Shown here one piece after another: positions 34,985 through 44,785 of a stretch of DNA of 64,000 nucleotides. The notes beneath the pieces were generated by a model. That model made no database searches, was not told where the DNA came from, and was given only the letters and a program-made list of their open reading frames with translations. The stretch is taken from contig NZ_MDHA01000026.1 of assembly GCF_001705665.1 (NCBI RefSeq), forward strand, positions 95,629 through 159,628, given 5' to 3'. Positions within the stretch are counted from its first letter, which is position 1; each line of letters begins with the position of its first letter. The translations under genes were made by a program, and so were the position numbers. This stretch comes from Thioclava sp. SK-1. Lineage in GTDB: Bacteria > Pseudomonadota > Alphaproteobacteria > Rhodobacterales > Rhodobacteraceae.

Positions 34985-36400
34985 ATGACCCGATACCCCC
35001 GTGACATGCGCGGCTATGGAGCCAATGCGCCAGATGCGGCATGGCCCAATGGTGCCAAGCTCGCGATTTCTTTGGTACTGAATTACGAAGAAGGCGGCGA
35101 GAATAACATCTTGCACGGGGACGCCGCATCCGAGGCGTTCTTATCCGACATTGCAGGCGCCGCGATGTGGCAAGGCCAGCGACATTGGAACATGGAATCA
35201 ATCTATGAATACGGGGCGCGGGCCGGATTTTGGCGGCTGCATCGGCTGTTCACAGGGTTGAACCTGCCGGTCACGATTTACGGCGTGGCCACCGCGCTTG
35301 CACGCAACCCCGAACAAGTGGCTGCGATGCAATCGGCAGGCTGGGAAATCGCCAGCCACGGATTGAAATGGGTCGAACATAAAGACATGCCAGAGGCCGA
35401 GGAACGCGCGCAGATCGCGCAAGCCATCCGCCTGCACACCGAGGTCACCGGCAGTCGTCCGCGCGGCTGGTATACCGGCAGATGCAGCGCGAATACCGTG
35501 CGCCTGACGGCCGAGGAAGGCGGGTTCGACTGGATCTCTGACACTTATGATGATGACCTGCCCTATTGGCGCGAAATGGGGGAGCGCGATCAGCTGGTGA
35601 TCCCTTACACACTGGAAGCCAATGATATGCGCTTTGCCACAGCGCCGGGATATATCGAAAGCGAGCAATTCTTTCAGTATCTGAAAGACAGTTTCGATGT
35701 GCTGCATGCCGAAGGGGAGGCAGGTCAGGCCAAGATGTTCTCAATTGGGTTGCACAACCGCCTGATTGGCCGTCCGGGAAAGCTGGCAGGGCTGAAGCGA
35801 TTCTTGCTTTATGCGATGGCGCGGGGCGATGTCTGGTTTGCGACCCGTGGTGAAATTGCCGCACATTGGGGAACCCATCACCCCCATATTCGCCGCGAAC
35901 GCCCCAGCCAGATGACGCAAACGCGGTTTGTCGAGGCCTTTGGCGCGATCTATGAACACAGCCCGTGGATTGCACAGCGCGCCTATGGGTTAGAGCTTGG
36001 CCCCGCGCATGATTGCACCGAAGGCGTGGCCTCGGCGCTGGCGCGGGTATTTCGCACCAGCACCGACCAAGAACGGCTTGGGGTTTTGACCGCCCATCCA
36101 GATCTGGCCGGAAAATTGGCACAGGCAAAACGGTTGACCGCCGAAAGCACCTCGGAGCAGGCCAGCGCCGGGTTGGATGCGCTGACAGATGCCGAACGCG
36201 ATGAATTTGAACGGCTGAACACTGAATATGTCGCACAGTTTGGCTTTCCGTTCATTATCGCGGTAAAGGACCATGACAAGGCATCAATCTTGGCGCAGTT
36301 CCAGTCACGGCTTCGCAATACGCGGGACGTGGAATTCGCCCAAGCCTGCCGGCAAGTAGAGCGGATCGCCTGGCACCGCTTGCACGCAATGGATCTTTAA
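34985..36400 (+). CDS. puuE: Bifunctional allantoinase / OHCU decarboxylase
   Basis: A 471-residue fusion. The N-terminal domain (about 1-305) is a PuuE-type allantoinase of the polysaccharide deacetylase fold: [20 protein letters not shown] start, [27 protein letters not shown], and [20 protein letters not shown]. The C-terminal domain (about 315-471) is OHCU decarboxylase: [49 protein letters not shown]. It converts OHCU to (S)-allantoin and then allantoin to allantoate, two steps in one chain. AAGGAGAG lies before the ATG. Nine bases separate it from the next gene. Confidence 0.94.
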   Translation: MTRYPRDMRGYGANAPDAAWPNGAKLAISLVLNYEEGGENNILHGDAASEAFLSDIAGAAMWQGQRHWNMESIYEYGARAGFWRLHRLFTGLNLPVTIYGVATALARNPEQVAAMQSAGWEIASHGLKWVEHKDMPEAEERAQIAQAIRLHTEVTGSRPRGWYTGRCSANTVRLTAEEGGFDWISDTYDDDLPYWREMGERDQLVIPYTLEANDMRFATAPGYIESEQFFQYLKDSFDVLHAEGEAGQAKMFSIGLHNRLIGRPGKLAGLKRFLLYAMARGDVWFATRGEIAAHWGTHHPHIRRERPSQMTQTRFVEAFGAIYEHSPWIAQRAYGLELGPAHDCTEGVASALARVFRTSTDQERLGVLTAHPDLAGKLAQAKRLTAESTSEQASAGLDALTDAERDEFERLNTEYVAQFGFPFIIAVKDHDKASILAQFQSRLRNTRDVEFAQACRQVERIAWHRLHAMDL

Positions 36401-36409
36401 GGCGCTGAT

Positions 36410-37249
36410 ATGAAATTCGTACCGACCTATTACGCCCCGACGGGGGGCTTGCCCGATCAAAACCAACGCGCGCGCGAAAGGGCGCATTTCACCGAAAGCT
36501 ATGCGGTTATTCCGCGCGGCACGATGTCCGATATTACCATCTCATACCTACCGGGATGGGATAAATCCCGTGCATGGGTTTTGGCGCGGCCATTGACCGG
36601 GTTTTCAGAAACATTCGCACAGCTGGTGGTCGAGGTCGCGCCGGGTGGCGGATCAAAGCAGCCCGAACCCGATAAGGATGCGCAGGGCGTCATTTTTATT
36701 TTGGAGGGCCATCTGCGCGTCACGATCAAAGACCAGACATATGAGCTGGACCCGGGTGGCTATGTCTATCTGGCACCGGGGGAGGATTGGACAATCGCCA
36801 ATACCGGCGACACGCCCTCTACATTGATGTGGGTGCGCAAAATTCATGAACGCGCCCCCGGCATTGATCTGCCCGAAAGCTTTGTGACCGCCGATAAAAA
36901 CATCACACCGATCGAGATGCCCGACACCGCCGGATATTGGTCCACCACGCGCTTTGTCGACCCGTCCGATATGCGCCATGATATGCATGTGAATATTGTG
37001 ACATTCATGCCCGGCGGCACGATCCCCTTTGCTGAAACCCATGTGATGGAACATGGGTTGTATGTGCTACAAGGGCGTGGTGTTTATCTGCTCAACCAAG
37101 ACTGGGTCGAGGTAGAGGAAGGCGACTTCATGTGGCTGCGCGCCTTTTGCCCGCAAGCCTGTTATGCGGCGGGACGCCGACCGTTCCGGTATCTGCTGTA
37201 TAAAGACGTGAACCGTCATGTGAACCTGCGGGGAATTTTCTCGCGCTAG
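36410..37249 (+). CDS. (S)-ureidoglycine aminohydrolase
   Basis: A 279-residue double-cupin protein. The first cupin (about 55-140) includes EGHLRVTIKDQTYELDPGGY; the second (about 185-270) holds the metal and active site around MHVNIVTFMPGGTIPFAETH, MEHGLYVLQGRGVYLLNQDW, with the His/Glu/His ligands. The start FVPTYYAPTGGLPDQ and the YLLYKDVNRH end are as in UGHY (AllE-type) enzymes. It deaminates (S)-ureidoglycine to ureidoglycolate, the step after allantoate amidohydrolase. Cotranscribed with puuE. No allantoate amidohydrolase gene is seen nearby. Confidence 0.92.
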   Translation: MKFVPTYYAPTGGLPDQNQRARERAHFTESYAVIPRGTMSDITISYLPGWDKSRAWVLARPLTGFSETFAQLVVEVAPGGGSKQPEPDKDAQGVIFILEGHLRVTIKDQTYELDPGGYVYLAPGEDWTIANTGDTPSTLMWVRKIHERAPGIDLPESFVTADKNITPIEMPDTAGYWSTTRFVDPSDMRHDMHVNIVTFMPGGTIPFAETHVMEHGLYVLQGRGVYLLNQDWVEVEEGDFMWLRAFCPQACYAAGRRPFRYLLYKDVNRHVNLRGIFSR

Positions 37250-37282
37250 ATCAAAGTCTGGCCTGGCCTAATCAAAGCCCGC

Positions 37283-37639
37283 TCAAAGAATCTCCAGAAT
37301 GGCTTCGGGAGGGCGACCGATCCGGGCCGCTGTTTGGGTCAGCCCGATAGGCCGCTCAATCCATTTGGGTTGTGCGGCCAATGCAGAAAATATCGTCACT
37401 GCATCGGACCCGTGATCCAGCGCGTCTTGTCCGCCCGCTTTCGCTTGGCGGACGTCCTTCCAGCGCACCATATCCGCAGCTGGACAGCCCAGCTTTTGCT
37501 GGACCTCCATCAGCTCGGTCACCGTTGGTACATCTTGCAGATAAAGCCGCACGTCCACCACCTGCCCCGCCTGTTCCAACAGCGTCAAGGCCGCGCGCGA
37601 CTTTGAGCACCGCGGATTGTGCCACAGCGTTACAGCCAT
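37283..37639 (-). CDS. ArsC/Spx-family reductase-like protein
   Basis: A 118-residue thioredoxin-fold protein of the ArsC family (glutaredoxin-linked arsenate reductase type). The catalytic region is [16 protein letters not shown] (about 7-22) with Cys11; then LYLQDVPTV, and near the C-terminus [20 protein letters not shown]. Many members without an ars operon have unclear roles, so arsenate reduction is not certain. It overlaps the 3' end of pyrD by ten bases, suggesting coupled translation. No other arsenic genes are present. Confidence 0.88.
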   Translation of the reverse strand: MAVTLWHNPRCSKSRAALTLLEQAGQVVDVRLYLQDVPTVTELMEVQQKLGCPAADMVRWKDVRQAKAGGQDALDHGSDAVTIFSALAAQPKWIERPIGLTQTAARIGRPPEAILEIL

Positions 37640-38688
37640 GCGTCCCGTCCCGTTCCAACCGCTTGATCTATGGTTGCAAAGCCATCGCGTTCCAGCAGCG
37701 CATCCAACCCTTTAGCGATACGGCCCGCCAATGACAGTCCTTCGTAAACCAACGCGGAATAGACCTGAACCGCGCTTGCCCCGGCACGGATCTTTTCATA
37801 GGCCTGTTCGGCGGAGCCTACGCCCCCCACACCGATCAATGGTACTTTTCCGTCCAATTTTTGACTAAGCTGTGCCAAAACACGGGTGGATTTTTCAAAC
37901 AAAGGCGCACCGGACAGACCGCCTTTTTCCTGCGCATAGGGGCCCGACACTTTGTCCCGGTCCAACGTGGTATTGGTAGCAATCACACCGCTGATGCCCG
38001 AGGCAATAGCAACCTCTGCGATTTGCGCAATTTCATCTGGCTTCAAATCCGGAGCGATTTTCAAGAAAATCGGAATTGGGTTGGCCAAGGCGCTGCGTGC
38101 CTCCATGACACCTTCCAACAGGGCCGAAAGGGCTGCGGCCCCTTGCAGATCGCGCAATTGTTCGGTGTTGGGCGAGGACACATTGACCGTCGCAAAATCA
38201 ACATGCGGTCCGGCGTGGGCCAGAACCTGCGCGAAATCGGCGCTGCGGTCCACGCTGTCCTTGTTTGCCCCAAGGTTCAACCCGACAGGCACGCCCGAAG
38301 GGCGGGCGGCAAGCCGCGTCGTGATCGCGCTCATCCCCTCATTGTTAAAGCCGAAACGATTGATCACTGCACGGTCTTCGGTCAGACGAAACAGACGCGG
38401 CTGCATATTGCCCGGCTGCGGCCGTGGCGTCGCCGCGCCGACCTCTAGAAACCCGAAGCCCGCCCGCATCAGTGGCGCCACGGCCTCGGCATTTTTGTCA
38501 TAGCCTGCGGCCAGACCTACCGGATTTGGCAAGGACAATCCCGCCACCTGCGTCGCAATCCTTGCGGAGGTAAACACCCCTGCCAAGGGCACGACACCCG
38601 TATTCAGCGCCTTGATCGACAAACCATGTGCGGCCTCTGGGTCCAGCCTATGCAGCGCGAACAACCCGGCGCGTTCGATGATATTCAT
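37630..38688 (-). CDS. pyrD: Dihydroorotate dehydrogenase (quinone), class 2
   Basis: A 352-residue membrane-associated enzyme that oxidises dihydroorotate to orotate with ubiquinone as acceptor. Class 2 features: an N-terminal helical extension ([20 protein letters not shown]), [15 protein letters not shown] (about 56-70), [16 protein letters not shown], the catalytic serine in [15 protein letters not shown], and the FMN site [20 protein letters not shown]. The ATG overlaps the DUF952 gene's stop. Together with pyrB at 52.6 kb it supplies pyrimidine synthesis, though the two are not one operon. Confidence 0.97.
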   Translation of the reverse strand: MNIIERAGLFALHRLDPEAAHGLSIKALNTGVVPLAGVFTSARIATQVAGLSLPNPVGLAAGYDKNAEAVAPLMRAGFGFLEVGAATPRPQPGNMQPRLFRLTEDRAVINRFGFNNEGMSAITTRLAARPSGVPVGLNLGANKDSVDRSADFAQVLAHAGPHVDFATVNVSSPNTEQLRDLQGAAALSALLEGVMEARSALANPIPIFLKIAPDLKPDEIAQIAEVAIASGISGVIATNTTLDRDKVSGPYAQEKGGLSGAPLFEKSTRVLAQLSQKLDGKVPLIGVGGVGSAEQAYEKIRAGASAVQVYSALVYEGLSLAGRIAKGLDALLERDGFATIDQAVGTGRDAWL

Positions 38689-39020
38689 GTCATATCCTTT
38701 GGGAAAGCGTGGGTGCCACCGATCAGCGGCAAATCATAACGCGTCACGACATCGTCCAGTCGCAGCTTTCGATACAGATGTGGGAACAACGCCCCACCGC
38801 GCGAAGGCTCCCATATCAGCGCCTCCATTTTATCGGCTTCACAGGCCAGCAGCACCAGCCCATCTTCCCCTGCAAAATGTTTCGCGGCGGTTTCTTGCGC
38901 CTGCGCGGCGGTCGAGAAATGAACATAGCCATCGGCCAGATCAACAGGCGCCCCCGCCGTTTCACCGGCGGCTTCAAAGTTCAGCCACTCTGGCTGGCGG
39001 AATATTTTATAAATCAGCAT
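38685..39020 (-). CDS. DUF952 family protein
   Basis: A 111-residue DUF952 protein, often found beside pyrD in alphaproteobacteria. Conserved segments: [20 protein letters not shown] start, [20 protein letters not shown] (about 31-50), [17 protein letters not shown] (about 68-84). The fold is related to glutathione S-transferase-like or ADP-ribosyl-binding small domains, but I know no function. The start ATG at 39020 was chosen by family start; an upstream frame to 39074 has no support. Its 3' end overlaps pyrD by four bases. Confidence 0.85.
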   Translation of the reverse strand: MLIYKIFRQPEWLNFEAAGETAGAPVDLADGYVHFSTAAQAQETAAKHFAGEDGLVLLACEADKMEALIWEPSRGGALFPHLYRKLRLDDVVTRYDLPLIGGTHAFPKDMT

Positions 39021-39074
39021 GAGACACCCAATGACCTTTGCCACAAAAATAATCAATCCAGAGCCTGAGTGCAT

Positions 39075-39092
39075 CTGTCATTTTACCGTCAC
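39075..39092 (+). promoter_or_regulatory. PHO box upstream of the 5'-nucleotidase gene
   Basis: CTGTCAT (39075-39081), a 4-bp spacer TTTA, then CCGTCAC (39086-39092). The PhoB consensus is two CTGTCAT-like 7-mers with a 4-bp spacer; the first is perfect and the second differs by one base from CTGTCAY. It is 97 bp upstream of a phosphate-scavenging enzyme, the expected kind of target. Confidence 0.7.
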
Positions 39093-39188
39093 GCAACGAA
39101 AGCACAGTAGCGCGGCAATCGGGTTTTGACAGTTTGGTCAAAGTAACGAGACTGTAAAAGATATATGACAGAATCTCCGGAGGGATCT

Positions 39189-40760
39189 ATGAAGACGCGC
39201 TTTCTTGCAGGCACCGCAGCCGCACTTGGCCTGATGGCCGGTGCCGCCCAAGCTGATTACACGCTAACGGTTCTGCATACCAATGACTTTCACGCGCGGT
39301 TTGAGCCGATCAGCAAATATGATTCGACCTGCGGCTCAGAGGACAACGCAGCCGGGGATTGCTTTGGTGGAACTGCACGTCTGGTGACCGCCGTTGAAGA
39401 GGCCCGTGCACGCGCCGGAAATTCCATCCTTGTGGATGGCGGTGACCAATTCCAAGGCACGCTGTTCTACACCTATTACAAGGGAAAGATGGCCGCCGAA
39501 TTCATGAATAAGCTGGGCTATGACGGGATGACTGTCGGCAACCACGAATTCGACGACGGGCCAGAGGTTCTTGCCGGTTTCATGGATGCGGTCGACTTCC
39601 CGGTTCTGATGTCCAACGCGGATGTTTCAGCAGAGCCCGCGCTGGCCGATAAGCTGATGAAATCCACGGTAATCGACGTGGGCGGTGAAAAGATCGGCCT
39701 GATCGGCCTGACACCGGAAAACACCGACGAACTGGCAAGCCCCGGCCCCAATGTCACCTTCTCTGACCCCGCACAGGCCGTGCAAGGTGAGGTCGACAAG
39801 CTGACCGCCGAAGGTGTCAACAAGATCGTTGTGCTGTCGCATTCGGGCTATGATGTTGACAAGATGGTGGCCGAGAACACCACCGGTGTGGATGTGATCG
39901 TGGGCGGTCACGACAATTCGCTGCTGGGTGATATGGATGGCGCGAAAGGACCTTATCCTACGATGGTGGGTGATACTGCGGTGGTGCAGGCCTATGCCTA
40001 TGGTAAATTCCTGGGCGAGCTGAACGTCACATTTGATGATGATGGCGTCATCAAAACCGCAGCCGGCGCGCCGTTAATCATGGACGCTGCCGTGACCGAA
40101 GACGAAGGCACTGTCGCGCGTATCACGGAATTGGCCCAGCCATTGGAAGAAATCCGCAACGAGGTCGTGGCACAAACCGCCGCACCAATTGACGGATCGC
40201 GTGACAACTGCCGCGCGAAGGAATGCGAGATGGGCAACCTTGTAGCCGATTCCATGCTGGACCGAGTAAAAGATCAGGGCATTCAGATCGCGATCGCCAA
40301 TGGCGGCGGGCTGCGGGCCTCGATCGACGAAGGCGAGGTAACGATGGGCGAAGTGTTGACGGTCCTTCCGTTCCAAAACACTTTGGCCACCTTCCAGGCA
40401 TCAGGTCAGGTGGTGCTCGATGCGCTTGAAAGCGGCGTAGGCCAGATTGAAGAAGGGGCGGGACGTTTCCCACAGGTATCGGGCGTGACCTTCACAATCG
40501 ACGCTGCCGCAGACCCCGGCAGCCGCGTTTCTGACGTGATGGTAGATGAAGATGGCGAATGGGTGGCACTGGATCCGGCAAAAACCTATGGCATCACCAC
40601 CAATAACTATGTTCGCAACGGTGGCGACGGCTATAAAATGTTCATCGATGGCGAAAACGCCTATGATTACGGCCCTGATTTGGCGGATGTCGTGGCGGAA
40701 TATTTGATCGAGAACGGTCCGTATACGCCCTATCTGGACGGCCGCATCACGCTGAAATAA
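39189..40760 (+). CDS. Periplasmic 5'-nucleotidase / UDP-sugar hydrolase family (UshA-like)
   Basis: A 523-residue secreted metallophosphatase. Signal peptide about 1-22 (MAGAAQA end). The calcineurin-like domain shows TVLHTNDFHARFEPI (about 26-40), GGDQFQGTLFYT, VGNHEFDDGPE and VGGHDNSLLGD. The C-terminal 5'-nucleotidase domain (about 330-523) has GNLVADSMLDRVK, GGGLRASIDEG and YVRNGGDGYKMF. It releases phosphate from nucleotides outside the cytoplasm. GGAGGGATCT precedes the ATG. A PHO box upstream indicates induction by phosphate starvation. Followed by a strong terminator. Confidence 0.93.
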   Translation: MKTRFLAGTAAALGLMAGAAQADYTLTVLHTNDFHARFEPISKYDSTCGSEDNAAGDCFGGTARLVTAVEEARARAGNSILVDGGDQFQGTLFYTYYKGKMAAEFMNKLGYDGMTVGNHEFDDGPEVLAGFMDAVDFPVLMSNADVSAEPALADKLMKSTVIDVGGEKIGLIGLTPENTDELASPGPNVTFSDPAQAVQGEVDKLTAEGVNKIVVLSHSGYDVDKMVAENTTGVDVIVGGHDNSLLGDMDGAKGPYPTMVGDTAVVQAYAYGKFLGELNVTFDDDGVIKTAAGAPLIMDAAVTEDEGTVARITELAQPLEEIRNEVVAQTAAPIDGSRDNCRAKECEMGNLVADSMLDRVKDQGIQIAIANGGGLRASIDEGEVTMGEVLTVLPFQNTLATFQASGQVVLDALESGVGQIEEGAGRFPQVSGVTFTIDAAADPGSRVSDVMVDEDGEWVALDPAKTYGITTNNYVRNGGDGYKMFIDGENAYDYGPDLADVVAEYLIENGPYTPYLDGRITLK

Positions 40761-40780
40761 CGCTATAATTTTTAGCATCC

Positions 40781-40815
40781 ACGGGGGCCATGGGGAAACC
40801 TTTTGCCCCCGTTTT
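40781..40815 (+). terminator. Intrinsic terminator after the 5'-nucleotidase
   Basis: ACGGGGGC (40781-40788) and GCCCCCGT (40805-40812) with a 16-base loop, followed by TTTTC, 20 bp after the stop. Confidence 0.8.
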
Positions 40816-40903
40816 CATGACATTTGCCTGCGCCTTACCCTGTCCCCTTGCAAATGATTTCGCCCTGCTCAACTGTTGGGGCATCGCTGAAAAAGGACAT
40901 TTC

Positions 40904-42163
40904 ATGCCCGATATTGCCCCCGCCGAATTTTTGCGTGCTCTTTTTGATGCCTCTGTCACGGCGGCCGATCCGATGATCTGCGTGCCGCAGGCGCTTGGGC
41001 CCAAACCAGCGGGCCGCGTGGTGGTGATTGGCGCGGGCAAGGCCTCGGCGCGGATGGCCGAAGCGTTAGAACAGGCATGGGGCCCGTGCGAAGGATTGGT
41101 GATCACCCGCTACGGCTATGGCCGCCCGCTGCGCGGTATCCGTTTGGTAGAGGCGGCGCATCCCGTGCCTGATCAGGCCGGGGTGGACGCCACGTGCGAA
41201 TTACTGACACTGATGCAGGGTTTGGGCGCGGACGATACGGTGATTGCACTGATCTCTGGTGGCGGATCTGCCCTTCTATGTGCGCCGGCGGGCGAAATTA
41301 CCTTGGCCGAAAAACAGGCAGTGAATGCGGCGCTGCTGGCCTCTGGTGCGACAATCGACAAGATGAACACGCTGCGCAAACACCTGTCGCAGGTTAAGGG
41401 CGGGCAGCTGGCAGCAGCAGCTTTCCCGGCGCGTCTTATCTCCTTGTTGATTTCCGATGTGCCCGGCGATGACCCTTCCTTCATTGCGTCGGGTCCGACT
41501 GTCGGCGATGTCACGACGGCGGCCCAGGCGATAGCCATTGTGGAACGTCATAACATCGCGCTTCCACCCTCTGTGCGGGCGGTACTGGACGGTCCGCGCC
41601 ATGTGATTTCGCCTGATGACCCGCGCCTGTCCAAGGCCCAAACCCAAGTGATCGCAGCCCCTGCCCAATCGTTGGAGGCAGCGGCGCAGATTGCCCGCGC
41701 AGCCGGCGTAAAAGTGCGTGTCTTGGGTGATGCGTTGGAAGGCGAGGCACGCGATCTGGCCCGGACCCAGGTTGAATTGGCGCAATCGCTGCGCGATCAG
41801 GCCCCGATCGTACTGCTTTCAGGCGGAGAATGCACCGTAACGCAGGAAAAACCAGTTCCCGGCGCCAAGGGGGGGCCAAATGCAGAATTTATGCTCTCGG
41901 CTTTGATTGCATTAGACGGTGCGCGCGGAATTTGGGGCATTGCCTGTGATACTGATGGGGTGGATGGCGCAGATGAGGTCGCAGGCGCGATCATCGGCCC
42001 CGATACGCTGCACATCGCACAAACACGTGGGATGGACCCGGTGCAGGCATTGCACGATCACGATGCACATGGGTTCTTTGCGGCCGTCGGCGCTCAGGTC
42101 GTGCCCGGCCCAACCTTGACCAATGTAAATGACTTCCGCGCGTTTCTGATCCTGCCCGATTAA
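40904..42163 (+). CDS. Glycerate 2-kinase (MOFRL family)
   Basis: A 419-residue glycerate kinase type 2 of the MOFRL family (often annotated TtuD, hydroxypyruvate reductase). Features: VVVIGAGKASARMAEALEQA (about 41-60), ALISGGGSALLCAPAGEI (about 115-132), LRKHLSQVKGGQLA, LISDVPGDDPSFIASGPTVG, and the MOFRL domain KGGPNAEFMLSAL with ACDTDGVDG. It phosphorylates D-glycerate to 2-phosphoglycerate, linking glyoxylate or serine-pathway carbon to glycolysis. AAAAGGA is 6 bases before ATG 40904; the frame from 40790 overlaps the terminator and is rejected. Confidence 0.9.
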   Translation: MPDIAPAEFLRALFDASVTAADPMICVPQALGPKPAGRVVVIGAGKASARMAEALEQAWGPCEGLVITRYGYGRPLRGIRLVEAAHPVPDQAGVDATCELLTLMQGLGADDTVIALISGGGSALLCAPAGEITLAEKQAVNAALLASGATIDKMNTLRKHLSQVKGGQLAAAAFPARLISLLISDVPGDDPSFIASGPTVGDVTTAAQAIAIVERHNIALPPSVRAVLDGPRHVISPDDPRLSKAQTQVIAAPAQSLEAAAQIARAAGVKVRVLGDALEGEARDLARTQVELAQSLRDQAPIVLLSGGECTVTQEKPVPGAKGGPNAEFMLSALIALDGARGIWGIACDTDGVDGADEVAGAIIGPDTLHIAQTRGMDPVQALHDHDAHGFFAAVGAQVVPGPTLTNVNDFRAFLILPD

Positions 42164-42370
42164 CCCGCCGTCCAAACGCGCGGCCACTTTGGCAGCAATA
42201 TCGGCGGCACGAGTGTGGTTGCTGGTGAACATGATGTAACTGTGTCGCGTTACGGGGGATATGCCCGTTTCGCACCGCTTAGCCATTGCACCCGCTGGCA
42301 TTGGGCGGCATTTTGCTGAAAACAACACTTGTGCGCCAATGTACTGTCACGGCGCAGACAGGGAGCAGGC

Positions 42371-44350
42371 ATGTCTGATCGGGTTAAGGTGAATCGCAGC
42401 GAGGATCTCGCTTTCATCACAATGCCCGAGCATTCCGGCGGCTTTGATGCGGTCTTGCGCCGATCATTGGGGGCGGCAGTGCAGCTTTGTTTGGAACAGC
42501 CATTGCCCCGCGCGATTGTTCTGCGCGCGGGGGGCGCCTGGCCCCTGACGCAGACGCCGATGGATGATTACGGCGATGATGATGCCCCCAGCCTGCGCGA
42601 AATTTGCGAATACCTGTCGGGCGCGAATGTTCCGATTTTGGCAATCTTATCGGGCCGAATTTCAGGGGCGGCTTTGGCGCTGGCGCAGGCGGCGGATTTG
42701 CGGCTGGCGCTGGATGGGGCGGTGTTTGACATCCCCGAATACAGCCATGGCCTGATCCCATCCGGGGGCGGCTGGGTGCGATTGGTGCGCAGGCTTGGCC
42801 CCGCACGCGCAATGGATCTGCTGACTTCGGGCCGCGGACTGGATGCACAAGGGGCACAGGTTGCTGGGTTGATTGACGCGGTCACATCGCAGCAGGCCCT
42901 GGCCTCACAGGCCGTGATAGAGGCCGTCAAAGCGGCAGAGGCCGATCCCGCCCTTCGCAGCCTGCGCGATCAGGCGTTGAACGACCCGAAAACCTTTATG
43001 GAAGAGCTGGCGCAATGGCGCAAAGACCCCGTTTCGGGTCCGCTGGCACCCGTGGCAGAGCAGGCGCTGACGGTTGCCGAAGGCGCGATGTTGCTGCCGA
43101 TCGCCGCCGCGCTGGATCTGGAGGCAGTGACCTATGCCGATCTGGCTTCGGCGGAATTGGCCTGCGCCCTGGACCATCTGCGCAAAAGCGGTGTGCAAGC
43201 CGCAGACGCGGTACGCGACGATATCTCTGCGAAAACGATCGGGCCGCGGCAGATCGCGCTGTGGAACGGGTCCGAACAGCTTGCGTTTCGGTTGCTGAGC
43301 GCAGGCCACCGTCTGCGCATCGGCTCTGGCGACCCCGGGCAATTGGAAACGCTGCTGGGTGGGATCGCCAGACGGCAGGAAATCGCGGTGCATGCCGGGC
43401 GACTACAGGCTGGTGCGCGCGACGCGGATTGGGACCGTTTGGATGCGGCAGCGGATGCCTCTGGCACCGTCTCGGGTGCGGATTTGGTGATTGCCGCACC
43501 AGAAACTGAAAATGAAATTAACGCTTTGCGATCTGCGCGCCGGGATGGTCAGCCCTTGGCGATCGAAACAACCTTGGCCGAACGTGATGAAGTTCAGCTG
43601 ATGCGCTATGGCCGTCATGTCGAATGTCGTGGGATCGGGCCAGAGGCGGATTTAACCGCAGCGATTTTGCTGGCGGGTGGTGATATTGTGCTGCGCATGG
43701 CGCCGGGGCCGGGGCTTGCGCGCCCGATGGAGGCTGCGATGTGGGCCGCCGCCGAACGCTGTGTGATGGCGGGTGCCACGCCGCAGGCGGTGGATAGCGC
43801 GATGGAAGCCTTTGGCCTATCCGAAGGGCCGTTGATGCGCGCCGACCGTCTGGGTCTGGATATTGCTTGTAAAGCAATGCGTGCCACGGGTCATCCGCCT
43901 GGCGCGCTGTTCACCTATCTGACGATGGAGGGGCAGACCGGGCGCACAAAAGGGCGCGGGATTTACGACTGGCGCCGCGAAGATGCCCAGCCCCTGTCCG
44001 ATCAAGACCCGCTGCTGCAGGCCCTGCGCGAAGAAGCCGGCATGACAACCCCTGCCCCGACAGCGCCGCAGATTGTCATTCGGATTTGTGCGGAAATGGC
44101 GAATGCCGCTGCCATGCTCTTACAACACGGTGCGGTGGACCGGGCCGGCGATCTGGATCTTACGGCCGTGCATGCACTGGGATTTCCACGCGCAAAGGGC
44201 GGACCATTGTTTCAGGCCGATCAGACCGGGCTTTTGGCGATGCGCAAGCATCTGCGCGCCCTGGCAGAAGAGGGCGCCCCCGCCCCCGTTACCCTATGGG
44301 ATGTGTTGATCCGCAATGGCCGCCGCTTTGCCGATCTGGCGGATGGGTAA
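42371..44350 (+). CDS. Divergent FadJ/FadB-like protein with eroded dehydrogenase domain
   Basis: A 659-residue protein with the layout of the multifunctional fatty-acid beta-oxidation enzyme: crotonase domain (about 1-190), 3-hydroxyacyl-CoA dehydrogenase-like region (about 290-455) and C-terminal dehydrogenase repeats. The crotonase part keeps Glu123 (IPEYSHGLIPSGGG), but the second acid is Asp149 (AMDLLTSGR). Where a GxGxxG NAD-binding loop belongs there is IALWNGSEQLAFRLLSAG (about 295-312), with no glycine motif. C-terminal helices (LGLDIACKAMRATGHPPG) are clear. So it may be hydratase-only or structural. It is convergent with the small membrane gene. Confidence 0.75.
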   Translation: MSDRVKVNRSEDLAFITMPEHSGGFDAVLRRSLGAAVQLCLEQPLPRAIVLRAGGAWPLTQTPMDDYGDDDAPSLREICEYLSGANVPILAILSGRISGAALALAQAADLRLALDGAVFDIPEYSHGLIPSGGGWVRLVRRLGPARAMDLLTSGRGLDAQGAQVAGLIDAVTSQQALASQAVIEAVKAAEADPALRSLRDQALNDPKTFMEELAQWRKDPVSGPLAPVAEQALTVAEGAMLLPIAAALDLEAVTYADLASAELACALDHLRKSGVQAADAVRDDISAKTIGPRQIALWNGSEQLAFRLLSAGHRLRIGSGDPGQLETLLGGIARRQEIAVHAGRLQAGARDADWDRLDAAADASGTVSGADLVIAAPETENEINALRSARRDGQPLAIETTLAERDEVQLMRYGRHVECRGIGPEADLTAAILLAGGDIVLRMAPGPGLARPMEAAMWAAAERCVMAGATPQAVDSAMEAFGLSEGPLMRADRLGLDIACKAMRATGHPPGALFTYLTMEGQTGRTKGRGIYDWRREDAQPLSDQDPLLQALREEAGMTTPAPTAPQIVIRICAEMANAAAMLLQHGAVDRAGDLDLTAVHALGFPRAKGGPLFQADQTGLLAMRKHLRALAEEGAPAPVTLWDVLIRNGRRFADLADG

Positions 44351-44566
44351 TCAGCCCAGCACAATTCCCAGCACGACTATCATCAATCCCAGCACTGACA
44401 CAAGCAGCGCCACAAGATTGACCGTGACAACCGACTTCATTTTGGCCCGCAGCGCAGCATCATCCAAACCTGCGCGTTTGGCACCGGTGACGGTCAAAAT
44501 GCACCATAAAATCCCGCCCAAGCCGATCACCGAGACACCCGCCCCGATCCAGACCAAAACATCCAT
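44351..44566 (-). CDS. Small two-helix membrane protein
   Basis: A 71-residue protein with two hydrophobic segments: WIGAGVSVIGLGGILWCILT (about 5-24) and a second at about 46-70 (VTVNLVALLVSVLGLMIVVL), joined by a charged loop with AKRAGLDDAALRAKMK. Start ATG at 44566 has GGAG 7 bases upstream; the ATG two codons earlier is too close to it. Common in Rhodobacterales as a hypothetical protein; no function known. It abuts the stop of the FadJ-like gene on the other strand. Confidence 0.75.
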   Translation of the reverse strand: MDVLVWIGAGVSVIGLGGILWCILTVTGAKRAGLDDAALRAKMKSVVTVNLVALLVSVLGLMIVVLGIVLG

Positions 44567-44785
44567 ATCCATACTCCTGCGATCTGGCCCGAATATGGGC
44601 AATCTGACAGCTATTCGGCCTAGCGGCTCTGCCCGCCCATGACAAGAGCAAGAGCCTTGCGGTGCGCCCGCGAAAGCCGTATCCAAACGCCCAAGCGAAG
44701 GCCTTGCCGATATCGGGCCGCGATCACACACTGACCACGCGGCCTGCATCCAAGCCGCAGATGATACAAGACGACAGGAGGCCCC

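Noticed and set aside
37283..37639. Arsenic resistance operon
   Set aside because: Only one ArsC-like gene is present, coupled to pyrD; no arsB, arsR or acr3.
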